Shown piece after piece: positions 1-9,034 of a DNA stretch of 64,000 nucleotides. Origin of the DNA: Candidatus Avedoeria danica. Lineage in GTDB: Bacteria > Chloroflexota > Anaerolineae > Epilineales > Epilineaceae. The stretch is from assembly GCA_016703025.1 (NCBI GenBank), contig JADJCV010000004.1:496001-560000 (forward strand), written 5' to 3'. A program made the translations under genes and the position numbers. The stretch's first letter is position 1; each line of letters starts with the position of its first letter. Below the pieces are notes generated by a model that had not been told where the DNA came from, did no database searches, and saw only the letters and a program-made list of their open reading frames with translations.

Positions 1-1
1 C

Positions 2-334
2 TGCAACTTCACCGTGGCCACCAACCGGAAGTGGACGGACCAGGACGGCTCATCCCAGGAAGAGACCACCTGGTTCCGCGTCAGCGTCTTCGGCCGCCAG
101 GCCGAAATCTGCAACCAGTACCTGGCCAAGGGCCGGCTGGTCCTGTGCGAGGGCGAGATCCGCACGAGCACCTACACGGACCAGAACGGCGCCGAGCGCA
201 ACGGCTGGGAGCTCCGGGCGAACATCGTCAAGTTCCTCGGCGGCACCGGTGACCGCGGACCGGCCGGTGCGTTCGACGACGCCGGCGCCGGCCACGGCGA
301 GAGCCACATGGCCGAGGACGACATCCCGTTCTAA
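2..334 (+). CDS. ssb: Single-stranded DNA-binding protein, 5' end missing
   Basis: Binds and protects single-stranded DNA during replication, recombination and repair. The reading frame is already open at the left edge, so roughly the first 20-30 residues are outside the window; the GTG at 14 lies inside the OB fold and is not the start. The visible part has the OB-fold strands CNFTVAT, TTWFRVSVFGRQAE and KGRLVLCEGEIRT, followed by a short Gly/Ala/Glu-rich tail. It ends in the acidic tip EDDIPF, the usual docking peptide for SSB partners. The tail is shorter than in E. coli. A GC-rich hairpin follows the stop codon. Confidence 0.95.
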   Translation, partial: CNFTVATNRKWTDQDGSSQEETTWFRVSVFGRQAEICNQYLAKGRLVLCEGEIRTSTYTDQNGAERNGWELRANIVKFLGGTGDRGPAGAFDDAGAGHGESHMAEDDIPF

Positions 335-350
335 GCGTGCCGAGGATGAA

Positions 351-386
351 GCACCCGGCCGCACCGCGTGCGGCGCGGCCGGGTGC
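351..386 (+). terminator. GC-rich hairpin after ssb
   Basis: GCACCCGGCCGC (351-362) pairs perfectly with GCGGCCGGGTGC (375-386) across a 12-nt loop, starting 17 nt after the ssb stop. There is no U-run after it, so it is either a stem-only terminator or a transcript-stabilising hairpin. Confidence 0.55.
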
Positions 387-416
387 GACGCCGTCAGCCG
401 GGCGCGGACATGCAAT

Positions 417-440
417 GGCCGTGCCACGCGGGGCACGGCC
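417..440. repeat. GGCCGTGCC palindrome, repeat family A copy 1
   Basis: GGCCGTGCC (417-425) and GGGCACGGCC (431-440) form an inverted repeat with a 5-nt loop. It shares the core GGCACGGC with the two palindromes at 705-782. The 335-785 gap contains no convincing gene: the open frames across it have no homology I recognise and only reflect the high GC. The three palindromes and the ssb hairpin are its only visible content. Confidence 0.5.
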
Positions 441-704
441 TTCGCTGTTCGCCGAAGCGCGGGTGGATGGTCGAAGTTGACAGAGGTGGGAGGGCAGAGC
501 CCGGTTCGCCGGGCGGGCGGGCCAACGGCTTCCCGGCACGCGAAGGTGCGGCGGCGCACGGGAATATCCGCACGGGGCTACGGGTTCGTACGCACGGCGT
601 GGGTGACAGGGCGGACCGTCGCGACGTGGTGGGCGTCAGGGCGCAGCGCGGCGTGACCACGCGCCGGCCAACCATGACACCTTGGCCATCGTCACATCGT
701 GCGG

Positions 705-782
705 TAGGGACACGGCGTGCCGTGCCCACCCGTCGGTTATCGCGATGCGGATGCAAAGGGCACGGCGTGCCGTGCCCCTACC
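705..782. repeat. Two GGCACGGC-GTGCC palindromes, repeat family A copies 2 and 3
   Basis: Near-identical inverted repeats at about 705-728 and 756-782. Each has the core CACGGCGTGCCGTGCCC, an 8-9-bp stem with a 2-nt turn, and they lie about 50 nt apart. The second ends directly at the stop codon of the NHL protein gene, which is on the minus strand, so it could act as that gene's terminator. The form is that of small dispersed (REP/MITE-like) palindromes. Confidence 0.6.
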
Positions 783-785
783 GCG

Positions 786-1856
786 CTACGGGGTTTGGAA
801 GACCTGGATCCGGCCGTTCTGCTGATCGACGACGTAGAGCTGGCCGGCGCTGAAGGCCAGTCCGGTCGGCGTGTTGAACTGCGTCGGTCCGGCGCCAAGC
901 TTGCCGAGGTCGCTCACCCAACCGTTCGCGTCGAAGACTTGGATGTAGTGCGAGGCCGCTTCGCTGGCGTACAGTCGGCCCACATCGTCCAGCGCCAGAC
1001 CGGCGATGCGGAAGAGCGTCTCGTCCTTGTAGCCATGGGCAAAGCTCTTCTCGTACGCGCCGTCCGCACCGAACACCTGGATGGCGTAGCTGTCGCCGAC
1101 GCCGACGTACACCCGCCCGTCCGGACCGACGGCCAGCGCGCGCGGCTGCGAGAACTGGCCGCGGCCGCCGCCCTTCTCGCCGATCGTCCGAAGGTGGCGC
1201 CCGCCGGCATCGAAGACCTCGATGCGGCCGTTCACGGCGTCGGCCACATACAGGTTCCCGTCGCCGTCGAGCGCCAGTGCCGCCGGCTGCGTGAGCTGGC
1301 CGGGAGACGTACCGGCCTCGCCGACGGTGCCGATCGCGGCGCCCGCCGCATCGAAGACACGCACCGGCGGCGTCCGTTCGGCCACGTACAGCCGTGCGCC
1401 GTCGGGCGCGACGGCCACGCCCTCCACCGAGACGAGCTCGCCGGCGGCCACGCGCCGCACGAAGGCGCCGCTGCCATCGAACACCTGCACCCCGACGGAG
1501 TCGGCGATGTACACGTTGCCCGTGGCGTCGACGGCGATGCCGGTCGGCAATTGGAGCTGGCCGTCGCCGTTGCCGAAGCCGCCGAAGCTGCGCACGTACG
1601 TCGGTACCTTGCCCGTCGCGCGCTGCGTGCCGAGGGCGTCCGGCGGGGAGAGCGTCGGTCCGGAGCTGCTCTCGATTGTGACGGCCGCCGTTGCGCCGGG
1701 CGGTGCGGTCGAGCCGTCCGGCGCGACGGCAGGCGGCGTGCCGACCGGCGTGTCGTTGGGCGTGCAGCCGGCCATCACTCCGAGGGACAGCAGCGCGGCG
1801 GCGGCCAAACTGCGCGCCGTGCGGCGCGTGCAGCGCAGGATCGTGGTTGCGGGCAT
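786..1856 (-). CDS. NHL-repeat lipoprotein, six-bladed propeller
   Basis: A predicted secreted lipoprotein of 356 aa. The N-terminus has basic residues, a hydrophobic stretch and a lipobox ending LGVMAGC near residue 30, so the mature protein should be lipid-anchored outside the membrane. A Pro/Thr/Ala-rich spacer follows to about residue 85. The rest is about six NHL repeats of the form GQ(L/F)xxPxxxAVDxxGxxYVAD...IQVFD, the classic NHL beta-propeller. No catalytic residues are evident. NHL propellers usually bind proteins, nucleic acids or glycans, and the ligand here is unknown. ATG 1856 is preceded by AGGGGA at suitable spacing. It is the last of a row of minus-strand secreted-protein genes. 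Confidence 0.85.
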   Translation of the reverse strand: MPATTILRCTRRTARSLAAAALLSLGVMAGCTPNDTPVGTPPAVAPDGSTAPPGATAAVTIESSSGPTLSPPDALGTQRATGKVPTYVRSFGGFGNGDGQLQLPTGIAVDATGNVYIADSVGVQVFDGSGAFVRRVAAGELVSVEGVAVAPDGARLYVAERTPPVRVFDAAGAAIGTVGEAGTSPGQLTQPAALALDGDGNLYVADAVNGRIEVFDAGGRHLRTIGEKGGGRGQFSQPRALAVGPDGRVYVGVGDSYAIQVFGADGAYEKSFAHGYKDETLFRIAGLALDDVGRLYASEAASHYIQVFDANGWVSDLGKLGAGPTQFNTPTGLAFSAGQLYVVDQQNGRIQVFQTP

Positions 1857-1919
1857 CAGGTAAGTCCCCTATCGGTTCGTCGGTGGGGGGCGGACGGGCG
1901 ATTATAGGCCGCGCCCGTC

Positions 1920-4517
1920 CTAACGACGCGCCGCAGCTGCTCCGATGCGCCCGTGCGTTGCGTACGGCAGGTAGACGACGAAACGCGTCGGCCGCGTCGC
2001 CGTCGCCGACGGGGCGGCGGTGGCGGTGTGGATCGGCGTGGCGGTGGGCGGGACCGTCGGCGTCGGCTCGTCTGTCGGCGTTGCGGTGGCGGACGGCAAT
2101 GGGGTGGGCGTCGGGGTAGGGGGTGATGCGCGGAAGAAGTGGATGCCGGCGTTCTCCGTCCCGACCCACATCCCCCCTCGAACGGCATCGAACGCCAACG
2201 CGGTGACGGACTTGACGCCGAGCACGTCGGGCGACGGCGCGAGGGCGAGCCAGCTGCGGCCGTCGAAGATCCGGATCCCGCCCTGCGCCTTGTCGACCGT
2301 GTCGAAGCCGACGACGGCGTGCTCCGTGGCCGCGTGGCCGCGCGTCGTGCCTGCCCAGAGCCGTCCCTGGTCGTCCGTCGCCAGCGCGTCCACCCAGCCC
2401 TCGCCCTTGAAGCGTGTCGCGTGCCAGCGACCGCCGTCCCAACGGTTGACGACGGCGTCCGTGAACGGCCAGACGGCGGCGATCGTGTCCCGTGTGACGT
2501 CGATGTCGTACGTCCCCGCCCAGACCTCACCGCTGGCCGACACGACGACGCTGCGCACGTCGCCCGTCACCAGCGGGTCGCGCCCGAAGCTCGAGCCGTG
2601 GTAGCTGTCGAGGCCGTCGCGGCCGCCCGTCCACCCGCCGAAGGTCCGGTCGACGGCGCGGGTCACGCCGCCGCCGACGCGCGACTCCGTTTCGGGATCG
2701 AGGTGATGGCTCGCGGCGGCCCATATCCCGTTCGGGCCGGCGGCCAGGTCGAGGACGGTGTTGCCGACGAGCGCCCGGCTCGTGCTGTCGTAGGTGTGAT
2801 CCTCCCATCCCTTCGTCCGCGGGTCGTAGATCGCGATGCCGTTGCCGCGGCTCGTCGTGCCGCTGGCGCCGGGGCCGTCCGGAGAGGCGCCAAGCCCGAT
2901 CCACAGCCGCCCGTCCGGTGCGACGAGCACGCTGCCGACATCGTTGTCCGGCAGTTCGGACGAGCCGTGACGCAGCGGCGGCTGCCATTGCAGCGTGCGC
3001 ACGTCCAGGGCGCTCACGCCGCCGTCGACCCAGGCGCTGCCGTCGTACGTCGACTTCGTGCTGGCGACCCACAGTGTGTCCGTGCCGACCGCGAGGTCCG
3101 TGATCGCGTCGCCCGCCAGCCGACCGCCGGTGGTGGCGCGCGTCTGCCGCGTCCACGTCCGGCCGTCATAGTGGAGCAGCCCGTGGCCGCGCGTCCCGGC
3201 CCAGAGTCCGCCGTGGCCGTCGATGGCCAACGCCGTGACATCGTTCGTCGCCGGTGTTCCGCCGGCCGTCGACAGGACGCGCGCCGGCCCGCCGTCCCGT
3301 GTCGCGATCCCGCTGCCGTCGCCCGACCCGTCGTTCGACATGCCGTCGGCGGCAAACCAAACGCGGCCGGCGGCGCCGGCAATCGCCGTGATCGCGGGCG
3401 CGCCCGCGGCGGCGGCGGCGGTCGTCCAGCGCGCACCGTCCCAGCGCGACGTGCCGACGGCACCGCTCTCGTCCGCGCAGGCGGCCCAGAGCTGGGTGCC
3501 GACGGCGGACAGCGCGGTGATGCTCTTGCCGCACAGCCCGTTCTGGGGCCGGTGCCAGTACCAGTCCTCGCCGTCGAACCGATAGAGGCCGCGCAGCCAC
3601 GTGCCGGCCCAGAGGGACCCGTCCCGCGGGTCGGCGGCCAGCGTCGTGATCTGCTCGGTCTGCGGCCCGTTGTTCGGGTTCCCGCCCGGTCCGACGGACG
3701 TGACGTGATGCCACGCCCGTTCCCCCGGGTCGTAGTACGACATGGCGGCCCGATCCTCGTCCACCCGGTCGCGGCCGTGGGCGAACCAGATCCGGCCGCG
3801 GCCGTCGATCAGGCTGGCGATCGCACCGCTGGCGCCGGGGCCCTTCTTGCCGGCGCGAGAGAAGCGCGTGAACGTGTCGCGCGGGGCGACCGTGAAACGA
3901 TTGTCGCCGGGCGCCATGCGGGCGATGCCGGCGTCGCCGCTGGCCCATACCGTCCCGTCCGGCTGGACGACGACGGTCCGCACGACGTCCGACGGCAGGC
4001 CGTCGGCCACGTGCCAGCTGGGCCACACCGCGCCGTCGGCACGCACGACGCCGCCGGCGGTGGCGAGCCAGGCGGTGCCGGCCGGGTCGAACGCGATGTC
4101 GTACACGCGGTTGGACGGCAGGCCGGCCTGCGCCGGCGCCGCGAACTGCGCAAACGTCCCGGCCAACGCGTCCCAGACCACGACCCCGGCGCCCGCCGTG
4201 CCGGCCCACAGCCGGTTCGCGTCGCGCGGGTCGGCCTGCAGCGTCAGCACCTCGTCCCCGCTGGCGAACGTGCGCCACGCGGCCGGGTCGGCCGGGTGGT
4301 GGAGTGGCGGGAGCGCCGGGATGCCGGAGATCTGCGCCGCGGCGGGGCGGGCGGCGGCAAGCAGCGCGCCGGCGGCCACGATGACGCCGGCGACGGCGCG
4401 GCGGATGCCGTCGGGCACGCCGGCCCGACCGATCCCGGTCGGGCGACGGCGGCCTTGCGCACAACTGGATGTCGAACGGGTCACGACGAGCGAGCCATCG
4501 GGGGGGATGGGCGTCAA
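1920..4517 (-). CDS. Secreted two-component-regulator-type propeller protein with Thr/Pro linker and YLPY tail
   Basis: 865 aa. A hydrophobic stretch at about residues 38-60 ending in ARPAAAQ looks like a signal peptide. The mature part is a long series of propeller blades with motifs such as LWAGTxGxGLxxYDG, VxALAxDxxGxLWVGT and GRIWFA. These are the two-component regulator propeller (Reg_prop) type normally seen on hybrid sensor kinases, but no kinase follows here. From about residue 800 there is a Thr/Pro-rich linker, then the short strand VVYLPYATHGR and a basic end. The start is uncertain: ATG 4517 has no good ribosome site, and GTG 4418 would place the signal peptide exactly at the N-terminus. 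The free propeller is likely an extracellular binding protein. Confidence 0.75.
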   Translation of the reverse strand: MTPIPPDGSLVVTRSTSSCAQGRRRPTGIGRAGVPDGIRRAVAGVIVAAGALLAAARPAAAQISGIPALPPLHHPADPAAWRTFASGDEVLTLQADPRDANRLWAGTAGAGVVVWDALAGTFAQFAAPAQAGLPSNRVYDIAFDPAGTAWLATAGGVVRADGAVWPSWHVADGLPSDVVRTVVVQPDGTVWASGDAGIARMAPGDNRFTVAPRDTFTRFSRAGKKGPGASGAIASLIDGRGRIWFAHGRDRVDEDRAAMSYYDPGERAWHHVTSVGPGGNPNNGPQTEQITTLAADPRDGSLWAGTWLRGLYRFDGEDWYWHRPQNGLCGKSITALSAVGTQLWAACADESGAVGTSRWDGARWTTAAAAAGAPAITAIAGAAGRVWFAADGMSNDGSGDGSGIATRDGGPARVLSTAGGTPATNDVTALAIDGHGGLWAGTRGHGLLHYDGRTWTRQTRATTGGRLAGDAITDLAVGTDTLWVASTKSTYDGSAWVDGGVSALDVRTLQWQPPLRHGSSELPDNDVGSVLVAPDGRLWIGLGASPDGPGASGTTSRGNGIAIYDPRTKGWEDHTYDSTSRALVGNTVLDLAAGPNGIWAAASHHLDPETESRVGGGVTRAVDRTFGGWTGGRDGLDSYHGSSFGRDPLVTGDVRSVVVSASGEVWAGTYDIDVTRDTIAAVWPFTDAVVNRWDGGRWHATRFKGEGWVDALATDDQGRLWAGTTRGHAATEHAVVGFDTVDKAQGGIRIFDGRSWLALAPSPDVLGVKSVTALAFDAVRGGMWVGTENAGIHFFRASPPTPTPTPLPSATATPTDEPTPTVPPTATPIHTATAAPSATATRPTRFVVYLPYATHGRIGAAAARR

Positions 4518-4755
4518 GGGTGGTTACGTCCTTCGAGGTGGCCGAACGGGGGAAGGGGGCCAGATCGAACGGTGCGGATCGGATCGGTCGACATGCGAAG
4601 TCGGTGGCCGGGCGAACCGGCAATTAAGACGGAGGGGGTGAGAGCGGGGTTACGACGGGCGAGCCCGGACGCATGACGGTGCAGCGCCCAGGCGGATGGG
4701 CGTTCGTTGCCGCGCCGTGGATCATGGCCGCACGTTCAGGCGGTATGCCTATGCC

Positions 4756-6252
4756 TTACGGATAGCACAACTGCACGCGCGCCAGCCGCAGCTGCGTGCC
4801 GTCATCGCTCGCGTAGGCCCATCCCACGTCGCCGTTCGGGTAGTTCTCGAAGTCGTCGTGGGCGCCGACGGCGGCCGGCACGCTGACCGGCGCCTCGCGC
4901 GGTTCGGCACGGGTGCTGAAGACCGAGAGCTTGAGCTGATCGCCCTCGTTCCAGCCGACGAGGAGATGCTCGCCGTAGTTGGCCATGTGCGGGGCGACCT
5001 CGTCGACGGCGGCGCTGTTCGTGAACCAATACGGGTCGCTGATCTCCTCGGCATCGCCATATACCCGCACGAGGCCGATGTCGTACGACTTGCGGCCCTC
5101 CTTGGACTGGAAGTTCAGGGCGAAGCCGTCGTCTTCACCGCGGCCCTCGATCGTGACGAGCCCGCCGAGCGCCGCGTCGCTGTGGCCGTTGCCGTCCCCG
5201 CTCGGCTCGCTCTTCAGCGTCGGGCCGTGGCGGTAGACGATCGCTTTGGCCGGGAAGCTGTCGGAAAGGCAGACCGGGCCGACGATGTCTTGCCGGCGGT
5301 TGTAGCGCAGCCGGACGTCGAGGCTGTGGCTGCAGCCCCAGTCCCACTGCGGGTAGTCCCGCGCCTTCTCGGTCTCGGGCAGGACGCGCTTGCCGTCGCC
5401 GTCGAACAGCCACATGAGATCGCCCTGGTGGACGCCGCCCGAGCCGAAGTTCTGGGTGTGGCCGATGTACGCGGCGAAGACCTCGCCCGTCCAGCGCAGA
5501 CGGCTCTCGTGCGTCCAGTCCGGGCGCGCCCACTTCTTGCCGCTGCCCGTGCCGCCGTCCCCGACGACGACGGTCTTCCACGGCACGGTCCCATCCGTCT
5601 TGAATCGGACGAGGAGCATCTGGGTGTTGTTCCGCACGAGGGCCGCCCCGCCGTCGGCGCCGACGGCCGCCAGCCCGTGGACGCTGTCACCCTGCACCTT
5701 GACGTCGTCGTGCTCCCGCCGGCCGAGCGATGTCACGAACGAGAAGTGGATCTGACCGTCCGTGTCCGGCCACGCCACGATCGTCCGGCCGAGGTCGACC
5801 GGCGCGGCGAGGACCGGCATGCTGGTGAAGTACGTCGCTCGGCGATTCACCTCGTACTCGCCGATATCGATCGGGCGGGTCGAGACACGGGTGTCGAGCG
5901 GGCCGCGGCACGGGCCCGGCTGTCCCGGGATCGCGGTCGGGGACGGGACGGCCGTCGGCTCGGACGTGTTCGTCGGCTCAGGGGTGTTGGTGGGCGGCGG
6001 TGCGGTCTGCGCGGCCGGGATATCGCGCCGCAGCGCCTGTCGCATGACGAGGGACAAGTAGATCCGCTCGACGCGCGGCGGCGGGGCGAACTGCGCGACG
6101 TTGGCTGCCCGGACGGCGTCGAACGGCGCCGCCGGGCCTGTCGCGATCGCACCGAGCGCCGCGACGAAGGCGCCGCACGCCACGCGCCGCCATCCGTGCC
6201 GTCCGTTCGGCTGTCCACCGTGCGCTGCTGTCTGTCGGGTGCGACCCATCAT
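4756..6252 (-). CDS. Secreted protein of unknown function with YLSL strand and Thr/Pro linker at the N-terminus
   Basis: 498 aa from ATG 6252, which has GAGGAG 8 nt upstream (a longer frame reaches 6336 without such support). The order is a basic N-terminus, a hydrophobic signal segment, the strand IYLSLVMRQALRR, a linker of TNTPEPTNTSEPTAVPSPT type, then a domain of about 400 aa that I do not recognise. That domain has repeated beta-rich units (for example VRNNTQMLLVRFKTDG, MANYGEHLLVGWNEGDQL) that suggest an irregular propeller or sialidase-like fold. I see no catalytic motif. The YLSL strand and linker resemble those at the C-terminus of the neighbouring propeller protein, here placed at the opposite end. 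Confidence 0.7.
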   Translation of the reverse strand: MMGRTRQTAAHGGQPNGRHGWRRVACGAFVAALGAIATGPAAPFDAVRAANVAQFAPPPRVERIYLSLVMRQALRRDIPAAQTAPPPTNTPEPTNTSEPTAVPSPTAIPGQPGPCRGPLDTRVSTRPIDIGEYEVNRRATYFTSMPVLAAPVDLGRTIVAWPDTDGQIHFSFVTSLGRREHDDVKVQGDSVHGLAAVGADGGAALVRNNTQMLLVRFKTDGTVPWKTVVVGDGGTGSGKKWARPDWTHESRLRWTGEVFAAYIGHTQNFGSGGVHQGDLMWLFDGDGKRVLPETEKARDYPQWDWGCSHSLDVRLRYNRRQDIVGPVCLSDSFPAKAIVYRHGPTLKSEPSGDGNGHSDAALGGLVTIEGRGEDDGFALNFQSKEGRKSYDIGLVRVYGDAEEISDPYWFTNSAAVDEVAPHMANYGEHLLVGWNEGDQLKLSVFSTRAEPREAPVSVPAAVGAHDDFENYPNGDVGWAYASDDGTQLRLARVQLCYP

Positions 6253-6379
6253 CAGATGCTCTCCTCGAACCTGTGACCGTGCGCTGCAGTGCGGCGTATG
6301 GCGACACAATATGGCAGAGGACGGGGCGCCTGACAAGGTGCGTTTCGCCGTGCCCTCGCATCGGCGTTGCCCGACGATC

Positions 6380-8065
6380 TCAGCCCCGCGTCAAGCTCCG
6401 ATACCGGATCCGATGCGGCGTGTCGGCGGCCGTTCCGAGGCGCCGACGCCGATCGGCCTCGTAATCCTGGAAGTTGCCCTCGAACCAGCGCACGACGCTG
6501 TCGCCCTCGAACGCCAGGATGTGCGTCGCCACGCGGTCCAGGAACCAGCGGTCGTGGCTGACGATCACGGCGCACCCGGCGAACTGCTCGATCGCCTCCT
6601 CGAGCGCCCGGAGCGTGTTGAGGTCGAGGTCGTTCGTCGGCTCGTCCAAGAGCAGGACGTTGGCGCCCGATCGCAGCATCCGGGCCAGGTTCACGCGGTT
6701 GCGCTCGCCGCCGGACAGCACGCCGACCTTCTTCTGTTGGTCCGAGCCCATGAAGTTGAAGCCCGATACGTATCCGCGTGAGTTCACGGTCCGCGGGCCG
6801 AGCTGCAGGAACTCGTCGCCTTCGGTGATCGCCTGCCAGACGGTCTCGTCGGCGGCCAACTGGGCGCGCGACTGGTCGACGTATGCCAGTTTGACGGTCT
6901 CGCCGACGGTCACCGTCCCGGCGTCGGGCACGTCCTCACCGGTGATCATCTCGAGCATCGTCGTCTTGCCGGCGCCGTTCGGGCCGATGACGCCGACGAT
7001 GCAGCCCGGTGGGATCATGAACGACAGGTTCTCGAAGAGCAGCTTGTCGCCGAACGCCTTCGTGACGCCGTCGAACGTGATCACGACGTCGCCCAGCCGC
7101 GGGCCGGGCGGGATGTAGATCTCGAGGTCGGTCCGCTCGCGCTCGCCCTCCTCGCCGAGCATCCGCTCGTAGGCCGTGACCCGCGCCTTCCCCTTGGCGT
7201 GCCGCGCCTTGGGCGCCATTCGGATCCACTCGAGCTCGCGCGCCAGCGTCTGCTGCCGCCGCGAGTCGGCCTTGGCTTCGTTCGCCAGCCGCGCCTGCTT
7301 CTGCTCCAGCCACGACGTGTAGTTGCCACGCCACGGGATGCCGTGGCCGCGGTCGAGCTCGAGGATCCACTGCGCGACGTTGTCCAGGAAGTAGCGGTCG
7401 TGCGTCACCGCGATGACGGTGCCCTTGTACTGCTGCAGGTGCCGCTCGAGCCACTGGACGCTTTCGGCGTCGAGGTGGTTCGTCGGCTCGTCCAGGAGGA
7501 GGATGTCCGGCTCGGTGAGGAGCAGTCGGCACAGCGCGACGCGGCGGCGCTCGCCGCCGGAGAGGACGCGGATGGGCGTTTCGGGCGGTGGGCAGCGCAG
7601 CGCATCCATCGCGTGCTCGAGACGGCCGGCCAGGCTCCAGCCGTCGACGGCCTCGATCCGCTGCCCGAGCTTGGCCTGCGTCTCGATGAGCGCGTCCATC
7701 TCGTCGCCCGACAGATCTTCGGCGAAGCGCCCGGAGAGCACGTCGTACTCGGCCATCAGATCGATGACGGGCTGCACGGCTTCCTCGACGACCTGGCGAA
7801 CGGTCTTGTCATCGTCGAGGGACGGCTCCTGATGCAGCATCCCGCGCGTCACGCCTTTGTCGATGATGATCTGCCCGGTGAAGCCGTCGTCCTCGCCGGC
7901 CATGATGCGCAGCAGGCTGCTCTTGCCGGCGCCGTTCAGGCCGAGGACGCCGATCTTGGCGCCGTAGTAGAACGAGAGCGAGATGTCGCGCAGGACGTGG
8001 CGGTCCGGCGGATGGAAGCGGCCGACGCCGATCATGGAAAAGAGAATCTGTTGGTTGTCGGACAT
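6380..8065 (-). CDS. ettA: Energy-dependent translational throttle protein EttA (ABC-F ATPase)
   Basis: 561 aa, close to the usual 555 aa of EttA. It is a soluble ABC-F protein with two ATPase cassettes and no membrane domain. It binds the ribosomal E site and gates the first elongation steps according to the ATP/ADP ratio. Walker A motifs are GLNGAGKSS (about 42-50) and GPNGAGKTT; signature motifs are LSGGERRR and LSGGERNR; Walker B regions are LLLDEPTNHLD and LLLDEPTNDLD. The linker with RHAKGKARVTAYE and the long first-cassette arm are typical of EttA rather than of antibiotic-resistance ABC-Fs. GAGGT lies 7 nt upstream of ATG 8065. It sits alone between secreted-protein genes and the divergent methyltransferase. 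Confidence 0.95.
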   Translation of the reverse strand: MSDNQQILFSMIGVGRFHPPDRHVLRDISLSFYYGAKIGVLGLNGAGKSSLLRIMAGEDDGFTGQIIIDKGVTRGMLHQEPSLDDDKTVRQVVEEAVQPVIDLMAEYDVLSGRFAEDLSGDEMDALIETQAKLGQRIEAVDGWSLAGRLEHAMDALRCPPPETPIRVLSGGERRRVALCRLLLTEPDILLLDEPTNHLDAESVQWLERHLQQYKGTVIAVTHDRYFLDNVAQWILELDRGHGIPWRGNYTSWLEQKQARLANEAKADSRRQQTLARELEWIRMAPKARHAKGKARVTAYERMLGEEGERERTDLEIYIPPGPRLGDVVITFDGVTKAFGDKLLFENLSFMIPPGCIVGVIGPNGAGKTTMLEMITGEDVPDAGTVTVGETVKLAYVDQSRAQLAADETVWQAITEGDEFLQLGPRTVNSRGYVSGFNFMGSDQQKKVGVLSGGERNRVNLARMLRSGANVLLLDEPTNDLDLNTLRALEEAIEQFAGCAVIVSHDRWFLDRVATHILAFEGDSVVRWFEGNFQDYEADRRRRLGTAADTPHRIRYRSLTRG

Positions 8066-8187
8066 CGTGTGGACCTCAAGCGGGGCAACGGCACGGGCAC
8101 GCCGGCGATTCGTGTAGTCATTGCCTATCGAACGGCGGCGCGAGCCGTTATCCTATGGGTTCGCCGAACCGATGGGAAGGATGGACG

Positions 8188-8916
8188 ATGACGACCGAAC
8201 CCACAGGGCCGACCGGGAATGCCGCCGCCGCCGACGTTGCGACGCCGGCGGCCGGGTCGCCGCCGATCAAGGCGTACGGCGCCGGCGATCCCGCCTTGGC
8301 CGCCTACGTCGAGTCCGTGTTCGCGCCCGAGGACGGCGTCCTGCGCGCCGCCCGCGAGCGCTCCGCCGCCGCCGGTCTGCCGCTCATCCACGTCGGCGCG
8401 ATGGACGCGCGCCACCTCGAGGTCGTGACGCGCGCTGTCGGGGCGGTGAAGGCGGTCGAAATCGGCACGCTCGGCGGCTACTCGGGCATCGCGATCGCCC
8501 GCGGCCTGGCGCCCGGCGGGCACCTCTGGACGCTCGAACTGGAAGCCGAGCGCGCCGAGCTGGCGCGGGCAAACTTCGCGGCGGCGGGCGTCGCCGACCG
8601 CGTAACCGTCGTCGTCGGCCCGGCGCTGGACAACCTGCCGGCGCTGGCGGCCGACGGCCCGTTCGACCTCGTGTTCATCGACGCGGACAAGGGCGGCTAC
8701 GGCGCGTACCTGGACTGGGCGGCGGACCACCTGCGCCCGGGCGGCGTCGTCCTCGGGGACAACGCGTTCGCGTGGGGGGGCGTCGTGGGGGACGAAGCGC
8801 CGAGCGATGACGCGGCGGCGATAAAGGCGTTCAACGCGCGGCTGGCGGGGGACGGGCGGTGGCGGGCGACGATGTGGCCGACGGCGGAGGGGCTGGCGAT
8901 GGGGGTGCGGGTGTAG
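8188..8916 (+). CDS. Class I SAM-dependent O-methyltransferase (methyltransferase 3 family)
   Basis: 242 aa. Resembles catechol/caffeoyl-CoA-type O-methyltransferases, which transfer a methyl group from SAM to a phenolic or polyketide hydroxyl using a divalent metal. The SAM motif is VEIGTLGGYSGIAIARGL, then LELEAERAELARANF; the metal and substrate segment is FDLVFIDADKGGYGAYLDWA followed by LRPGGVVLGDNAF. ATG 8188 is chosen because GGAAGG lies 7 nt before it; the frame opens further upstream at 8155 without such a site. The real substrate cannot be told from sequence. It is divergent from ettA and followed by the sdh promoter region. Confidence 0.88.
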   Translation: MTTEPTGPTGNAAAADVATPAAGSPPIKAYGAGDPALAAYVESVFAPEDGVLRAARERSAAAGLPLIHVGAMDARHLEVVTRAVGAVKAVEIGTLGGYSGIAIARGLAPGGHLWTLELEAERAELARANFAAAGVADRVTVVVGPALDNLPALAADGPFDLVFIDADKGGYGAYLDWAADHLRPGGVVLGDNAFAWGGVVGDEAPSDDAAAIKAFNARLAGDGRWRATMWPTAEGLAMGVRV

Positions 8917-8940
8917 GGCCTGGCGCGGGCCGCCGTTTCA

Positions 8941-8968
8941 TTGCCCCCCCGCCTCATTCCCATATACT
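8941..8968 (+). promoter_or_regulatory. Sigma70-type promoter for the sdh operon
   Basis: -35 TTGCCC (8941-8946), a 16-bp spacer, and -10 TATACT (8963-8968), reading toward sdhC. Transcription would start near 8975, about 60 nt before the sdhC start codon. The AT-rich stretch stands out against very GC-rich surroundings. Confidence 0.55.
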
Positions 8969-8972
8969 TACC

Positions 8973-9006
8973 AAGGTTCGGCGGCCGGTGAGGGCGGCCG
9001 AGCCTT
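8973..9006 (+). promoter_or_regulatory. Stem-loop in the sdh leader
   Basis: AAGGTTCGGC (8973-8982) pairs with GCCGAGCCTT (8997-9006), a 10-bp stem with one G-U pair and a 14-nt loop. It begins at the predicted transcription start, so it would cap the sdh mRNA. It ends 28 nt before the sdhC start and leaves the Shine-Dalgarno free. Confidence 0.45.
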
Positions 9007-9034
9007 GTCTCGTCGCGAGAGGGGGAGAAACCGC

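Noticed and set aside
335..785. Coding potential in the gap after ssb
   Set aside because: Open frames exist on both strands but have no Shine-Dalgarno, no homology and cross the palindromic repeats.
2139..4676. 845-aa plus-strand open frame
   Set aside because: Antisense shadow of the propeller gene on the minus strand; composition is Arg/Ala/Val-rich with no recognisable domain, as expected from GC-rich complementary strands.
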